Origin: Prevotellaceae bacterium UBA3627
Lineage (GTDB): Bacteria; Bacteroidota; Bacteroidia; Bacteroidales; Bacteroidaceae
DNA length: 6,218 nucleotides
NCBI GenBank assembly: GCA_002373375.1
Contig: DFLE01000029.1
Span: forward strand, 1-6,218
Direction of reading: 5' to 3'
Positions 5,234 through 6,218 of the stretch are shown piece after piece. Made by a program: the position numbers and the translations under genes. Each line of letters opens with the position of its first letter. Within the stretch, counting starts at the first letter, position 1. The notes below the pieces were generated by a model. It had not been told where the DNA came from. It did not search any database and was given only the letters and a program-made list of their open reading frames with translations.

Positions 5234-6064
5234 TTACAACTGCGGTAATCTCCTCGGTTGCAGACTCCGACGATAGTCGCTCGGCGACTGCCCGAGGTGC
5301 TTCGTGCAGTAACGGCTGAAATATGAGAGCGAGGTGAAATTCATAAGGTCGGCTATCTGAGTGAGCGACAAGCGCTCATCGTCCAGAAAGTCTTTCAGTA
5401 TAGGCACCGTGTGGCGGTCTATGTACGACGTGACGCTGTGGCCCGTAACACGCTTGACGGTGGACGAGAGATACTTCGGCGACACATTGAGTCGCTCGGC
5501 ATAGTAGCTCACATCACGCTCCGTGCGACTGACACCTGTGGCAAGCAGTGCCATTAGCTGTTTCACTATGTATGCCGTGCGGTCGGTGTGAGGGGCTGTG
5601 GCATCACGTTGGGCATGCGCCTCGAATATGTCATACATCATGGTGAGACACATGCTGCCCATCAGTTTGTCATAGAACTGCAGATGGTTGTCGTTCATAC
5701 GGTCACGCAGACGGTGGAAATCGTCCAGTAGATGTTGCGCCTGCTCATCGGTGAGCCTTATTACCGGGTTTTGGTTCAGGGATATGCTGCCGCCTATGCT
5801 GTAGTTGTTTGACGGCAGCTGATTCTGCAGAAACTTATAGTCGGCGGCAAACCACTCCACCTGCATATTGGCATGGGCGGCAATGTTTTTCACCTTGCAG
5901 GGCGTAGGTATCACCACCAAATCGTTTCGTGCGATGTGGTAGCAGTGCTCATTAAACACGAAACTGCCCTCGCCTGCAGTACACAGCAGGTGCATACAAC
6001 AGTGACTTAACTCACTGGCATTCATCCCATAGAAATCTGTTGAGTATTTGAAATCAGTGTTCAT
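5234..6064 (-). CDS. AraC-family transcriptional regulator
   Basis: A 276-residue cytoplasmic regulator. Residues 1-75 resemble the N-terminal cupin-like sensor fold of AraC proteins (HCCMHLLCTAGEGSFVFNEHCYHIARNDLVVIP), but the ligand cannot be read from the sequence. Residues about 105-175 form a helical linker. The C-terminal DNA-binding region has two helix-turn-helix units: DVSYYAERLNVSPKYLSSTVKR (184-205), then LSLTQIADLMNFTSLSYFSR (232-251), followed by the family signature YCTKHLGQSPSDYRRSL. Length is normal and the gene looks intact. ATG at 6064 is the natural start. A weak -7 (TCAATTTG, minus strand) lies at 6102-6109, and GTTAATTTAAC at 6081-6091 is a small palindrome that could be an operator; both are tentative. 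The transporter-regulator gene follows on the same strand after 259 bases with its own promoter candidates, so a shared transcript is not required. Confidence 0.9.
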   Translation of the reverse strand: MNTDFKYSTDFYGMNASELSHCCMHLLCTAGEGSFVFNEHCYHIARNDLVVIPTPCKVKNIAAHANMQVEWFAADYKFLQNQLPSNNYSIGGSISLNQNPVIRLTDEQAQHLLDDFHRLRDRMNDNHLQFYDKLMGSMCLTMMYDIFEAHAQRDATAPHTDRTAYIVKQLMALLATGVSRTERDVSYYAERLNVSPKYLSSTVKRVTGHSVTSYIDRHTVPILKDFLDDERLSLTQIADLMNFTSLSYFSRYCTKHLGQSPSDYRRSLQPRRLPQL

Positions 6065-6218
6065 GCGTGCGATGTTACTTGTTAATTTAACGTCTGTTTC
6101 GCAAATTGAATGGCGTGCGGCACTGAACTACAGATGTTTTTTGAAACAAATTATATTTTTTAGGGAAACGAATTATCCTAATTTATTCTATTTTTTTTAA
6201 TTCAAGTAATCTGTGTAA

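Noticed and set aside
5221..5239. Two GGTTACAA copies 11 bases apart as an operator
   Set aside because: Only two copies, one overlapping the AraC stop codon; chance is a sufficient explanation.
5039..5248. A 69-residue rightward open frame over the AATTCATG repeats
   Set aside because: Its sequence is a translation of AT-rich repeats and of the antisense 3' end of the AraC gene; no family resemblance.

Overview
The window reads as a chromosomal segment from a member of the Bacteroidota, probably Bacteroidales and plausibly a Prevotella relative. The taxonomic call rests on promoters of the Bacteroidota type (-33 TTTG, -7 TAnnTTTG), the lack of strong Shine-Dalgarno sequences, AT-rich intergenic DNA and the protein families. 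It is an inference, not a database match.

Layout. Positions 1-446 hold no gene. They carry a tandem pair of 52-bp repeats (1-111), a clean array of five contiguous 22-bp units (217-326) and three inverted repeats (317-344, 363-405, 407-435). These lie just beyond the 3' end of a leftward REP-associated tyrosine transposase-like gene (447-1685), whose catalytic core is split by a low-complexity linker with a 42-bp tandem duplication and extended by a C-terminal domain of about 150 residues. Rightward from a near-perfect promoter (1810-1840) come a cysteine-rich DUF2284 metal-binding protein (1901-2443) and a small cytoplasmic FKBP-type prolyl isomerase (2592-2990). Convergent to these are a Na+/phosphate cotransporter with PhoU domain (3016-4974) and an AraC-family regulator (5234-6064), both leftward. 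The last 154 bases are AT-rich with no gene seen.

The most unusual object is the transporter gene. One uninterrupted frame encodes a two-repeat Na/Pi cotransporter, a PhoU-like domain and then a complete PhoB/OmpR-type winged-helix DNA-binding domain, with no receiver domain. This suggests a membrane-bound protein joining phosphate transport, PhoU-type sensing and transcription control. Upstream of it, and also upstream of the FKBP gene, are TTCATGG-type direct repeats spaced 10-11 bp, the geometry that PhoB-family winged helices recognise. They could be its operators, or they could be a dispersed intergenic repeat. The second theme is the transposase-like gene with its adjoining short palindromic repeats, which looks like a Bacteroidota version of a RAYT/REP pair.
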